Positions 21,401-32,387 of a DNA stretch of 64,000 nt are shown here, one piece after another. A program made the position numbers and the translations under genes. The notes below the pieces were generated by a model. That model worked only from the letters and a program-made list of their open reading frames with translations. It searched no databases and was not told the origin of the DNA. Each line of letters begins with the position of its first letter. Within the stretch, counting starts at the first letter, position 1. The stretch covers positions 16,368,001-16,432,000 of the forward strand of contig OZ316891.1 of NCBI GenBank assembly GCA_973895155.1, written 5' to 3'. The DNA comes from Marsupella aquatica. Lineage: Eukaryota > Marchantiophyta.

Positions 21401-22485
21401 GGTCCACAGCGTTGATGACGGAGCGTACTTGTACTGCTGGCGGGGCGATCGGCGGTGGGGGTTGGCTAGGCTGAGGCTGAGACTGAAGCTGAGCCTGAGC
21501 CTGAGCTTGAGCCTGAGCCTGCATTGGTACGGGTACGGGTATGGGGTCCACTGGGCTGGCGCCGGTGTTTGCGGGTCTAGTTCCCATGAAGCTCTGCAGG
21601 TGCTGGTAGAAGTTCTCCGAAGCAAGTGCGGACGACCTTGTTGAACGGGTAGTGCTGGACTCACTGTTGATGATAGCCCAAACCTGAGCAGGGATGTGGT
21701 CGAAGTGATGTCATTGCAAGTCGTTCGTACCTGGGATATTGAAGACCTCATCCGAAAGCCAAAGCAATGCTTCCCAGAAACCGATATATTTGTCTCCATT
21801 GAAGAAGTACCCAGATACCTCTGCTGGTTGGTAAAGCTCGCTCTGAGACGGGTAGTCAAAGTTAAGGATGTAGTGGTGTCGTCCTGCTAGGCGGATGGCT
21901 CTCTCGTACTCGCGTTCGATTTTGTATCGGCGTGGGTTGGCGTGTTTCAATGAGTCGGCCAAGTGCCTTCCGGTAGATAGGAACTGCGTCCAGAATTGAA
22001 TGGCCAAACTGGAGAGGATCGTGTGCGACATTTAGAGGAGATAGTAGTGGCAACTTAGAGCAAACAAGAGAGCTGGGGTCGAAGCTGGCGCGTGGACTGA
22101 TGGACTGGTGCACTCCAAAGGGTCGGCTCCCTTTTTATACCTTGAGGGCTTGCCGATCCCCCAACATTTCCTCGTTGCCTATAGGCTGAACCGTTCACGC
22201 TTGTAGTGTACCGGCCACTCCACCGGTTTGAGTCACCGCGTGTCAGTGGACACCTCTCGAAGTTCGTTATACGGACCCGAGGGAGGGGCCCCTCCACGCT
22301 CGTAACCCGGGCGTGCGAATGGCGACGCGCCGCCAGCCCAAACATGAATTCCCCTTATTGACTAATGATTTCCTACTCATAATGGCTACCTAAATACTAT
22401 CGTTATGCTAATCATAGCGGCCTAAGATACTCCTAATGCGTGTGCTAGGCACGGTTTAGACCGAATTACTCATTACTCGCCGTAC
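18491..22485 (-). repeat. 5' LTR of element C
   Basis: 3,995 bp, near full-length match to the solo LTR at 10084-14082. It ends GACGTGACA next to the PBS. On the right it stops at GTACGGCG, about 13 bases short of the TGTGACGCCGCCG start seen in the solo LTR. Most of it is one decayed ORF (22031-19403). 18491-19402 and 22032-22485 are non-coding; the former includes a run of about 11 C near 19146. Confidence 0.88.
19403..22031 (-). pseudogene. LTR-C ORF (about 880 codons, decayed)
   Basis: Starts at the ATG at 22031 (MSHTILSSL). Disabled by TGA near 21711 and near 20409, each where the solo-LTR copy has CGA, and by a small deletion with frameshift near 19.88 kb. Where the solo copy has stops (near 12636 and 12540) this copy is open, so the two together show that one long gene is ancestral. 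Domain order is as in the solo copy: N-terminal domain, Pro/Gln linker (AQAQAQAQAQ), acidic patch, shared domain (SLTEERLKMIFGLPEGDH, NGFVMRTCLIPEIAERLEF), Pro linker, coiled coil. Sense to gag-pol. Function unknown. Confidence 0.78.
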
Positions 22486-24147
22486 TCTGATGAAGAGTGG
22501 AGAGCTGACTTTGTGGATTCTAATACAGCTAGGCGTAGAGACTACGTAGAGCAGGACATAGATGGTGTAGAGGATGGTCCTGGGGTACAACATGAGAACG
22601 TGGATGACCAAGATGCAGATGCAGAAGCAGTCACTGAGGATGGTGGGATGGATGTCCCAAGAATGGTTCAAGAGATTTTTGAAGACCTTGATGCTTTTTA
22701 CGACACAGTGGAATCAAAAGAGGACAATGAACTGCAGCCACACATTGGACACGGCCCGCCTGAACCTGACTTTGACATTGGGGAAGGTGCAGCAGAGAGG
22801 GAGTGGGTGTTTGGGGGCCCAAAACACATCAAAGAAGCTTGCATTCCTATCTACGAGGGGTCAAACTGCTCCAAGCTGGGTTTTGTCATGTTGTTGTTGA
22901 ACATCTGTGGCAATCACAATGTTCCCAATATATTTGTGATAGAGTTGTTGACCTTCCTGCGCTGAAATGTGTTATCGGATGGTAATTCAATTCCAAAAAA
23001 TATGTACAAGGCTAGGAAATTTATGTCTAACCTTGGGCTGAACTATGTGTCTATTGACGCATGCCCTGATGGGTGTGTTCTCTTTTGCAAAGAGCATGCA
23101 GATAAATCAACATGGCCTCATTGTGGTAAGCACAGGTACAAGAATGTAGGGAAATGTACACACCCTGCCAAGGTTCTTTGTCATTTTCCTCTCATTCCTA
23201 GACTACGTCTATTTAGATGCCCTGCCATTTCCAAGGTGATGACATGGACTCCTGATAACAAGAGCAGTGATGACCTCCAATGTCACATTGGAGATTCCAA
23301 CCATTGGAAATTTGTTGATGAGAGGTGGCCACAGTTTGTTGTGGAGAAGCGGAACTTTTGATTTGGTCTATCACTGGATGGAGTAAACCCATTTGGAGAC
23401 AAAAACAACCATTATTCATGTTGGCCGGTTATGGTGCTAAATTACAACCTTCCCCCATGGATGACTACAAAGAGGTTTTTTGTGATGATGGTGCTGCTAA
23501 TCCCTGGACCAGCTTCTGTGACCAAGCAATTCATAGATATCATGTTGGCTCCAGCAGTGGAAGAGTGGAAAACTTTGTGGATAGAAGGGGTGTTAACCCA
23601 TGATGTTCTGAAGGGGCTTCTTTGACCCAGCCCCTTTAGACTACATGCAATTTGTTTGCTGGATATAGCGAATTACCCAAGCCATGGCATCATATCTGGA
23701 CAAGTGACAAAGGGCTATGTGGGGTGCACACCATGTGGGAAAAATGTGACAAGTGAGTGGTCGCATGCCTTGCACAGTATGAAATATCAGGGGCATAGAA
23801 GGTATCTGCCTGCTGATCATCCTTATAGGCATAGACGGTCTCAAATTGCACACTTGAACAACAAAACAGAGCTTCGTGGCCCACCACAGAGGGTCACCAG
23901 AGAACAAGTACCGAGGTGGGCAGCCAAGAAGGCTGACTGGGACAAAAGAGGTGCCACTATAGAAGAACCTGAGGATCCAATGGTGAAACACGGTGTGAAA
24001 AGACAGACCTTGATGGACTTGGAGTTGGAGTACTGGAGGGTAATGTACTTAGCCTCCAGCCCCTGCATGATTGCAATTTAATTTAGATTGGAGCAATGGT
24101 GGATTGATGTTGGTTACAATTGTCCTACTTGGTTAATTAGTGTTTTT
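22486..24147 (+). pseudogene. CACTA TNP2 transposase, part 1
   Basis: N-terminal and central TNP2 transposase. In order: an acidic N-terminal region (22513-22740), PIYEGSNCSKLGFVMLLLN, then SIPKNMYKARKFMSNLGL and IDACPDGCVLF, a Cys/His cluster, LDGVNPFGDKNNHYSCWPV, NLPPWMTTKRFFVMMVLLIP (the TNP2 core), and ANYPSHGIISGQVTKGYVGC. Stops or frameshifts lie near 22965, 23361 and 23625. Some breaks may be unspliced introns, but TGA/TAA inside conserved blocks argue for decay. Sequence from about 24080 to 24147 is probably the start of the intron that the LINE later entered. Confidence 0.82.
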
Positions 24148-24162
24148 GTTGTTGAATTCTTT
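24147..24162. repeat. LINE target-site duplication, left copy
   Basis: TGTTGTTGAATTCTTT, repeated exactly at 31282-31297. It flanks the LINE and sits in a probable intron of the CACTA transposase gene. Confidence 0.9.
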
Positions 24163-24433
24163 CCTTTAAACCATTTTATATTTTTATATATATGAGCCAC
24201 GAAAACCCCATGGCACGGGGAACAAGCAATGTCACAACAGTATACATAATGAATGCATCGATGCAAGAGGACACAAACAGCATAGCAGCGCTACCAATGG
24301 AATCAAAGATGTAAACAGTCCGCTGTAGCCCATAGGCTCAGTTTTTAATCCTAAATATCCAGTGTCAGTCCCCCCCGCTGAAGCACCCTCCCGCTGAAGC
24401 AACAGGCAGCCCATCTCCAAGCCTACATCACTG

Positions 24434-27400
24434 CTAGCCTGACGTAACCCAGATGTCCCTACGATTCAACCATACAATCCGTTCATTATTGATCATCTCC
24501 TTGGCTCTTAATAGCCTCGTCTTCTTGTTGCAAGCAGGTAGAGCCAGTGCAATCGCCGAGACATGATCAGCATCTTCGGATAGCATGAAGCGAAGGTCTA
24601 GTTTCCTAGTCCCAAGTACCTGGAACATGTGCTCATTCCTGCCATTCCATAACATCCATGGTAGCTGATAAATCACAAACATCTTCACAATCTTGCCTGG
24701 GTTCCGACCTAAAGCAAAATCAATCACCCCAATCAATCCAGCTGAGTAGTCCACATAAGAGCCACCAAAACAGTCAGCACATAGAGCCCAACATTTCTGG
24801 GCATGTGAACATTCCAGGAAGAGGTGAGGAATGGTCTCCCTAGACCTAGGACACAACTTGCACTCTCCATTGCCTTTGCCAATCTTGAGTGCGCGCGCCC
24901 CGGTGAACAGACCCGAAGCTATGATCCTCCACAAGAAAGTCTTGGCTCTCATTGCCAGTCCCAAACTCCATAGACCAGCCTAGCTCCCATGCCACTCCAT
25001 TCTTCCGTTGTCCTGGACAGTCCCCACGTCCTATTCAGACTAGGGGTGTCACTGCACTCGGTCCGGAGCATCCCATATGCTCTTCCATTAGGGATACTAA
25101 AACTCTTCAAAGGATCCGGACTGTCCGCCCAGCGCCAACATCTGGGGCCAGGTTCAAATCCCCACTCACAGTAACTGGTGCATGTCAGTGCATCGATAAA
25201 TGCCCTGCCCAGTATCCTCTGTTCCAGTGTGAATCCACGCAATAGCCCCCATCGCACAGTTCTCCATTCCTGCTTTTCCACAAACCAGAGCTCCTGTAGA
25301 CACCTGATACCCAGTCTCCCACATAGCCTTGTAACAGTAGTCATATCCTCGTTGTTTCGCGCCTGGAACCCTTGCATGCACCTAACCATGTCACCTACAG
25401 CCCAGCATCCTGGTACTTGTTCCGTTGTGCAGTAAATCAAATTTGACCGAAGTAGTTCCCAAGCCTTCCAGAGTCCCCCTGTGTATGCCAGGCCATGCAG
25501 TGCGCGCGGCCAGCAGAGTAGCATCTTATCTCGAAATGTTTAGTTGTTCCTCCTTACAACCTTAAAGTCGGTCCATCCAATCAGCTTCAGATTTTTGGAG
25601 AAGAGGCACGCCCATTCCGATCCAGGGCAGTCTAGTGCCCCAGTAAACCATTTAGCAAGTAGTGCATCCGAGTGGCTTCTGAACTCCTTTATGCCAAGTC
25701 CCCCCTCCCCCTTAAGGCAAGAGATGCGTGCCCAAGATACCAATGGTACTCTTCGGCCCCCTTCACTGTTATAGCCCCACAAAAAATCTCTACATAATGT
25801 CGTCAATTTCTTAGCCAGTACGTTTGATGCCTTGAGAAACATTGAGTGATAGATTGGAATTGCCTGTAAGATGTGTCTTACCAGTAGTGTTCGGCCTGTG
25901 AATGTTAGTAGCTTGTTCGCCCAGGATGAGAGCCTTTGACCAATTTTGTCCAAAACATAGTTGTGCAATTGTTCCATCTTTAGATCCATCCCCAGTGGTG
26001 CCCCTAGGTATTTTTGCAGCTCACCCCTACCACTAATTACACACCCAGTGTCCCTGAGCCACTACAGCGTAATTGTCATTGCCAGTGGTATCACAGTAGA
26101 TTTTCGTAAGTTGAGGCGAGCCCTAGATGCCAGCTCATAACATTTTATCACCTCAGTTACCTGTTGGAAACTGCTCTCCTTTGTAGGGATGAACAGTCCC
26201 ATATCATCCATGAACAATCGGTAGCAAATAGTCAGTAGCTCCGATATCTGTATTCCCTCAAGTCTGCCTGCAGCCAGCTCCGCATCCATGAAGTCCATTA
26301 GTGGTTGCGTTGAGATCACAAAGAGTAGAGGCGACAATGGACAACCCTGTCGAACCCCCCGTTGGAGCCCAGTATCCGTTGACAGCATTCCATTTAGGTG
26401 GACCCTTGATGTAGCGTGTTGCATCAGTGCCTACACCAATTTGATGAAATTGCCACTAATACCAAGCAGGTGCATTGTTTCCCTATTTATATATCCCTGA
26501 TCTACTCGATCAAATGCCTTCTCGAAGTCCAGCTTGAGAAAGAGTGCCTCATAGTTCCTGTTTTTTGCCCAGACAAAAGTCAGCCACGCCAGTGAAATAT
26601 TTCCCAATATATTCCGGCCAGGTATAAACCCCATCTGCTGCGGACTGATCAGCCGGGGTAGGATGCGGATCAGTCTAAGTGCCAAGATCTTGGCAATCAG
26701 CTTATATATTGTGTTCAACATAGTTAGTGGCCTCCAGTCCTTCAACATCCTCTTATCCGCCTTCTTAGGAATAAGTTTGATAATCCCTTCTTTTATCCCA
26801 CTTGCCAGCTTCCCTGTCAACCAAAATTCCTGAATCATTGCCACCAAGTCTGTTTGCATGAACTCCCAACATGCCTGGTACACTTCCGCAGACAGCCCAT
26901 CAGGTCCGGGGGCCTTGTCCTTTGGGAGCATCCATAGAACTTCTTTAATTTCAGAGTTAGTCGGCAGCTTCTCCAGCCTAGTGATTTCAGTTGCGGACAG
27001 GGCCGCCTGAGTGTATCCAAGCAGTTGACTTCGTTCATTTAAAGAGACCATCCGCCCCTGATGAGAGGGATCCCTAGGGGCATACGACTCCCAACATGTG
27101 TTTTCTACTTCCCTCATGATCAATACTGGATCCGTGATCACCCTCCCGTCTTCCAGCAGCAGGCTCTTCATTGCTTCCCATTCTCTTTTTGCCTTCACAG
27201 TCTCAAAGTAAAAATGGGAGGGCTCATCACCCTCTCCCAACCATTTTATCCTTGCAAGTCGTCTTCCCCTATACGCCCCCTCTAGCTCTGCGGCATGTAG
27301 TAAATCTTCTGTATCAACATATTCCTTAAGTTCATTTTTGGAGTAATCTTCCATTATTGTCGTCTTCAGTACCCGAAGTTGATTCCTCAGCATCATCAAT

Positions 27401-28372
27401 TCTTCCTCTCTTCTCTTAGGTGACCCTTGCTTTTCTATGTACATTTTACGCATGTTACAGCTCGCCTTATCAAATGCTAGTAGTGGTTTGACACATTCCC
27501 CTTTTCCTATAATCCATGCTGCCTGAAGTGCTTCCACTGTGCCTGCAATCTTTAGCAATGTCGGGTTTGCTTTAAAAAGTGTCATTCTCACCCGAGGTCT
27601 CTCCCCCCGCCCACTGTCTGCAAGTCGTAGACTTAGCACAACCGGATCATGGTCTGAGAGGGCCGCGCGAGACCCCATCGTGCTCAAGTTTTACTATCTG
27701 GTTAATCCATTCCCCGTTAGTGCTACAATAGAATCGGTCCAATCGTGTTTGCACCAGTATTCCACTCCTACTCCAATGCCAAGTGTATCTGGCCCCCCTG
27801 TCAATTCCTTGAAACAGTATAGCATCCACCAGATTGAATCGTACCTTGAGGAATCTCCAAAATTCAGCCTCTCGTCCTCTGATCAAGGACAAGTCCCCCA
27901 TAGAGTCCTCTCTTATTTCCGTCATATTGAAGTCCCCACATACTATCCAGTTGGCTGGGGGCAGTTGCAATTTGAGTTCATTCCATAAGATTGCTCGTCT
28001 CCTGGGAGAGTTAGGAGCATATACACTTGCAATTCCAAAATTACATTCCTCATACACTACCAGTGCCCATGCAGCTCTACCGAGATCCATCACTCCCGAA
28101 CCCACAATTTTAATCGCAGGATGCAACAATAGTGATGTACCCCCCCGGCCCTCATCAGGGGCAGATGTTATAATCTGATATGATGGCAGTATCATCCGCA
28201 TTGCCAGGTCTAGCCTGAACTGGTCCGCCTTGATTTCCTGCAAAGCCAAAATATCTATCCGTTCCTTTTTGGATTCAATCCAGTTCTTCGCCGTATTTTT
28301 TCTGTTGGGCTCACATAGCCCACACACATTCCAGGAGGCCACCCTTAGCGCGCACCTCCCCCATAGTGTCAC
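24434..28372 (-). pseudogene. LINE ORF2: endonuclease, reverse transcriptase, zf-RVT
   Basis: APE-type endonuclease at 28372-27600 with ASWNVCGL, LQEIKA, YAPNSP, CGDFNM and SDHDPV in order; a frameshift near 27.65 kb separates the last motif. Reverse transcriptase at about 27.0-26.1 kb: KDKAPGPDGLSAE, DWRPLTMLNTIYK, LKLDFEKAFDRVD, RGVRQGCPLSPLLFV, then RLFMDDMGLF at the catalytic site. In-frame stops occur near 26431, 26062 and 25540, and a frameshift near 24.96 kb precedes the C-terminal zf-RVT region (FLWRIIASGLFTGARAL, CKLCPRSRETIPHLFLEC). The FMDD in place of the usual F/YADD may itself be a defect; the fragment at 0.7 kb has FADD. Confidence 0.88.
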
Positions 28373-28379
28373 CTGGTCT

Positions 28380-30417
28380 CCCCCTTTTGTCAGTCTCAGA
28401 TCTTAGATACGCACGCGCCCACCAGAAGGCGTACCCAAACCAGCACTCACACTCCTCCGGCAAGCCAGTGTTACTAATCCAATTTCATTTGTCTCCTCCA
28501 TTTGGTGGTCCACATTTAACTCTGCAGGAGGCTCAGTTCTTCCCCAATCCTCAGCCCCAGGAGTGTTTGCAATATAACAGTCAATCCCTCTCTCACGTCC
28601 GCCGATATAGGCCTGCTCTCTACACCTGCATAGGGACAGACGAGTGTGAGTGTGAGAATTTTAGTGATCTTTGTTTTTTGGGCTCCTGTAAAACTCTGTC
28701 CTTCTTAGCCGCCGGTGGGGTCCTCCTATCAAGCTTCCTGGCTCTTTCCTTCCCTTTGCTTGAGACATATGATTCATATTCAGACACCTCCACGTCCGTG
28801 TCCCCCAGGTATGAAGAGCCATTCCTCTCAGCACTTTCACTAAGTGAATCCACCAAAGCTATAGTCTCTTTCGTGGCCACTACCACCTCAATAGGTGTAA
28901 AACTCTCCTCCCTGGCTAGCATCCAGTGGAGAAGGTGGCAATGCCTCCATGGTAGATATCTCAGTGGTCTCCTTCCTCAGTGAAGGCTGCGTCTCCTTAT
29001 TTGCTACGTTTACTAACACCTCCTGTCTAGAATTTATCAGCCCCGCCTGTTCAGGTTCAATCCGGGTGGATTCAGCTTCTGCCCTCATCAAGGATTCCAC
29101 AACAAATAGATCTGCTGTCACCGTATCATCCTCCCTAGGGGCAGTTAGACCCACGCCTATTCTAACCCGCAGGTTCATAGCAAGTTGTGTTCTGAGTACC
29201 TCCTCTGGGTCCCCTTCAACTACCGCATCTAATTCTTCCGGAGGATCCTCTATGTCTTCCCCTTGTTTTCCTGGTTTGCTTCCGCCACTACATCTCTTCC
29301 TTCCCTACACTCCCGAGCCAAGTGGCCCTTCCTATTGCACTTAAAACAGTGATATGGTATATTCTTAAATAGTATTGGCTGCCAGATAATAATATCATCT
29401 CTATCCTTACCCGAGCACTCTTAGGCACCTTCCGCTTCGTGTCCCAAAGAATACAAGCACGGTCATGTGGGTAAGAGCTGTACTCGTCCCCCTGAATGTA
29501 GTGCAACAATTTACCCAAGGATTCAACAATCTTAATTCTGCATCCCTCCAGCACCAGGGCTCGAAAGGGAAGCTCAATCCATACAGGAAGCTTAGTGAAC
29601 TTTTCAGGCCAAATATCAAATGAAGGATCCCAAGGAAATGTGTACACCAGCTTACGCTCTAGGAACCATGGGGCAGATGATAGAGCAAGGTCCCGGTGCT
29701 CCGCCTTTTCAAACACCACCAAGTAGAAGCTTTTCCCGATAAATTTTATCTGCAGCACTGGCCAACTCCTGTCTTCAATCATCCATTCTTCAATCCAAGC
29801 ACGGAAGACAGGTAGCATGGGAGTCCAATCCGTAAAGTAGCATAACAATCCGCAATTGTAAAGTTGCCTAACATTGGACGCTGCTTCCTCAATGTTCCAT
29901 TCTACTGGTGTGAAGAGCTTAGTATTCCAATCTCCTTTGAGTTTTTTGCAATTTATTTTAAGATGTTGATACATTCCACAGATACGGCTTCCCTTTCCAC
30001 TTCCTCCGGGCGTTCTCCCAAATCCACCACCATAGTTCTTGGCTCCACACTTTCCCTTGGTTGAGCATTCACTCCAGCTCCAGCCAAACCGTGATCCATT
30101 GTTGGGGGTGAGTGTATCCCCAAGGAGTTACCCCCCAATCGATGTGACGATGCAATATCGTGTCTTGTGCGTCCACTCTCCGTATTTGCAAACAAGTCGA
30201 AGGGTGCATGTGCCACCAATTGGGGATGTTTGAATGGGGGGCCGCGACCACTGGGGTGAACTGTGCTCCGATGGTCTTGTCTGCTAAATCTCTCATTTGC
30301 CTCAATAGCATGAGTACTCAGACCTCCCGTGTTCCCCAAGGGAGGCAATCCCATTTGGGTGCGTTGTTGATCCCCTTGTTGCTTTTCCATCTCAACCCTA
30401 CTTCCATTGATTGACAT
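28380..30417 (-). pseudogene. LINE ORF1 (nucleic-acid-binding, CCHC)
   Basis: Starts at the ATG at 30417. The N-terminal ~150 codons are polar and Gly/Pro/His-rich. A DUF4283-like RNA-binding region follows at 29974-29430 (PVLQIKFIGKSFYLVVFEKA, APWFLERKLVYTFPWDP, LPVWIELPFRALVLEG). A CCHC knuckle, CFKCNRKGHLAREC, lies at about 29345-29300, just across a frameshift. The C-terminal part (29178-28620) is acidic and Lys-rich, again broken. ORF1 proteins of this class coat LINE RNA. ORF2 follows within a few bases. Confidence 0.82.
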
Positions 30418-31281
30418 AGCTTGACTAGTGATTTAGCTCAACAGTATATCAGAGGAAGAAACACTTCCTTACCTCGCACCCTTGAAGAATTGCTCAATTT
30501 GGTGTCTCCCTCTCCGCCGAATCGATATGGCTCTTTGTCTAATTGCTCCTCTAAGTTTTGCTTGGACACTAGTTTATCCGCGTCTCTACTTCAACCAATT
30601 AGATTCAGGTCACGGCTATTCAAGCCCAAAACCCTTCCTTGGTCGAGGCCAGCACTTCCGAGGTCAAAGCTCCTCAGCCCTAATCCCGCTCCTTTAATCT
30701 CTTAAGATCTTGCTATTCTGCTCTTCTCCTCTGTCTTCCTGTTCACCATTCGCTTCCAGCAGACCAAGAGCACTCCCTCACCGCTGGTCTCTGGCCTTGT
30801 TTAGCATGTTGTCTCTCCTAAGATACTTTGTTGTCTCCAATTTGGCCGATTCTTCACTCCCTTTGCTTCAGACCGCGTTCCCGCTTACTCCATACACTTG
30901 TTCTGTCTATCCCTTCCTTCCTACCTGCCATTCTTGCCTCCCCTACCCTATTCTAGCAAAAGTTCTTCTCTTCTTGCCTTCCACTCTCTTTGGTCTTTTT
31001 CCTGTTCACCTATTAAGAAGACAACGGTTTTGCCGTCTAACCCTTTACGCACCAAAAGCCCTAAACACCCTTCTTCTTGCGCTGAATGCTTCCCTCAACC
31101 AAATCCGTTAATGTTAATCACGTAAAGTAAGGAATCACAACCCTCATCCCTCGCCAGATTCCCCAACTCGCACCTGAATCCCAATCCCAAGAGATGACCC
31201 AGCAAAGTACATCCATAGTCTCAAGTCCGTTGTCAAAGTCATCCCCTCCCTCATTCAGTTCTGGTCTTCGCGTCCGATGTA
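30418..31281 (-). other. LINE 5' UTR
   Basis: 864 bp upstream of ORF1 up to the TSD. Pyrimidine-rich on the plus strand (purine-rich in the LINE sense), no convincing sense ORF. It would be expected to hold the internal promoter, but I can point to no specific element. Confidence 0.6.
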
Positions 31282-31297
31282 TGTTGTTGAATTCTTT
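31282..31297. repeat. LINE target-site duplication, right copy
   Basis: Exact second copy of TGTTGTTGAATTCTTT (24147-24162). Confidence 0.9.
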
Positions 31298-32022
31298 GCT
31301 TTGTGGAGTGCAGGAATTCGAGCCCAGCAAACACAATATGGACGTCATGCACATTGAGAAAAATATTTGCGAGAGCTTGCTGAAGTTCTTGTCGGGTGAG
31401 AAAGATACAGGAGCAGTTTGAGTTGATATGCAATAGAAGGGGATTCGCCCTCACCTTTGGTTGAAGCCCCATGCAAGCATGCAAAATCCCAATGTACTTC
31501 TCAAGTTCCAAGCTCCCTATGTGTGCACAAAGGAAGAATGGAAGACATTCTTGTATAGATTGAGCTATCTGAAAGTGCCCTCTGGCTATGCTGGTGCCTT
31601 CAAGAAGCATATTACAAAGAATAAACTTGGCAGTATGAAAACACATGACTACCATGTGTTGATGCAGAACATTTTGCCCCTATGCCTCAGAGGTCTCATG
31701 CAAAAACCAGTCCGTAATGTCATTCTTTGACTGTGCAATGTATTGTTCCGTATATGTGTGAAAGTGTGGGATCCCCAAGGATTGGAGCAGTTGAAGCAGG
31801 ATGCTGCTTATGTCCTCTGTGACTTGGAGATATACTTCCCCCCTGCTTTCTTTGATATTATGACTCATCTCCTAATCCATGTGGTAGAAGAGCTAGGGCA
31901 ATATGGGCCAGTCAGTACCAGATGGATGTACCCTATGGAGAAATACATGAAGTTGTTGAAAGGTCATGTCAGAACATACTATAGGCCAGAGGCTTCCATG
32001 GCATTGGGGTACATTAAGGAGG
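31298..32022 (+). pseudogene. CACTA TNP2 transposase, part 2 (with DUF4218)
   Basis: Begins with an intron end (…GTGCAG near 31312), then EFEPSKHNMDVMHIEKNICE, the hallmark of TNP2 C-terminal to its core. Stops follow at about 31420, then the DUF4218 region: FDIMTHLLIHVVEELGQYGP, WMYPMEKYMKLLKGHVR and RPEASMALGYIKE, where the MITE cuts the frame. Removing the MITE and one copy of its AGGAGG repeat rejoins the frame directly to the next part. Confidence 0.85.
32017..32022. repeat. MITE target-site duplication, left copy
   Basis: AGGAGG, repeated at 32388-32393. Only 6 bp is visible, shorter than the 9-11 bp of the related large element at 52 kb. Confidence 0.6.
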
Positions 32023-32387
32023 GGGTATTTACAAACGACAGCAAACAGCAAACAGTAACAGAAAACAGAAACTGGTAACAAGAAAATGAGTGATAATTTT
32101 TTTTGAATTTTTTTTGAATTTTTGTTTTGAATTTTTGTTTTGGGAAAAAAAAAGTTTTTTTTTTCAAAATTTTATTTTATTTGCTAGCGCCCGGCGCTGG
32201 TAATGCTAGCGCCCAAAGCTAGCCAAAAAATGTTGTAACTTAGATTTTTTTTGGAAAATGAGACTTTTTAGAAAATATTTTGACATGGTTATTTTTCCTG
32301 GTAACAGTAACTTTTTGCTGGTAACAGGAAAAAATTTCCTGGTACCAGTAAACCTGTTTCCTGTTTATTGTCACGCGTGCCATACCC
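32023..32387. mobile_element. MULE-derived MITE (365 bp)
   Basis: Left end GGGTATTTACAAACGACAG matches 19 bases of the inverted right end of the 11.6-kb MULE at 52073-63657. The right end reads …GCCATACCC. Just inside both ends are the same CAGGAAACAG / CTGGTAACAG repeats as in the MULE. The centre holds one copy of the MULE's 15-bp near-palindrome (TAGCGCCCGGCGCTG at 32185) and a degenerate one (TAGCGCCCAAAGCTA at 32207). No coding capacity. It is therefore a non-autonomous relative probably mobilised by that transposase, here sitting inside the CACTA DUF4218 coding region. Confidence 0.85.

Larger units (their letters stand above)
14975..22485 (-). mobile_element. Ty3/gypsy element C (5' LTR, gag, protease, start of RT)
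   Basis: Minus-strand Ty3/gypsy element. 5' LTR 22485-18491, PBS 18477-18461, gag from about 18420, protease about 16.2-15.8 kb, and the first ~100 codons of the region leading into RT ending at 14975, where element B inserted. The rest of pol and the 3' LTR should lie left of the window. Its right flank is CACTA transposase sequence, so it inserted into the CACTA element. The first ~13 bases of its 5' LTR, present in the solo LTR, are missing at 22485, so the junction has been eroded. Confidence 0.85.
24163..31281 (-). mobile_element. L1-type LINE, near full length, decayed
   Basis: A 7.1-kb minus-strand non-LTR retrotransposon bounded by a 16-bp TSD. From its 5' end: 5' UTR (31281-30418), ORF1 (30417 to about 28380), ORF2 (28372-24434), and a short 3' UTR with an A/T-rich end (24433-24163) but no clean poly(A) tail. 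The plant L1 layout is complete. Several stops and frameshifts show it is no longer autonomous. Confidence 0.9.

Noticed and set aside
24658-24843. Short plus-strand ORFs inside the LINE (also 27539-27988 and 28366-28983)
   Set aside because: Antisense shadows of LINE ORF2 and ORF1. The protein motifs are all on the minus strand.
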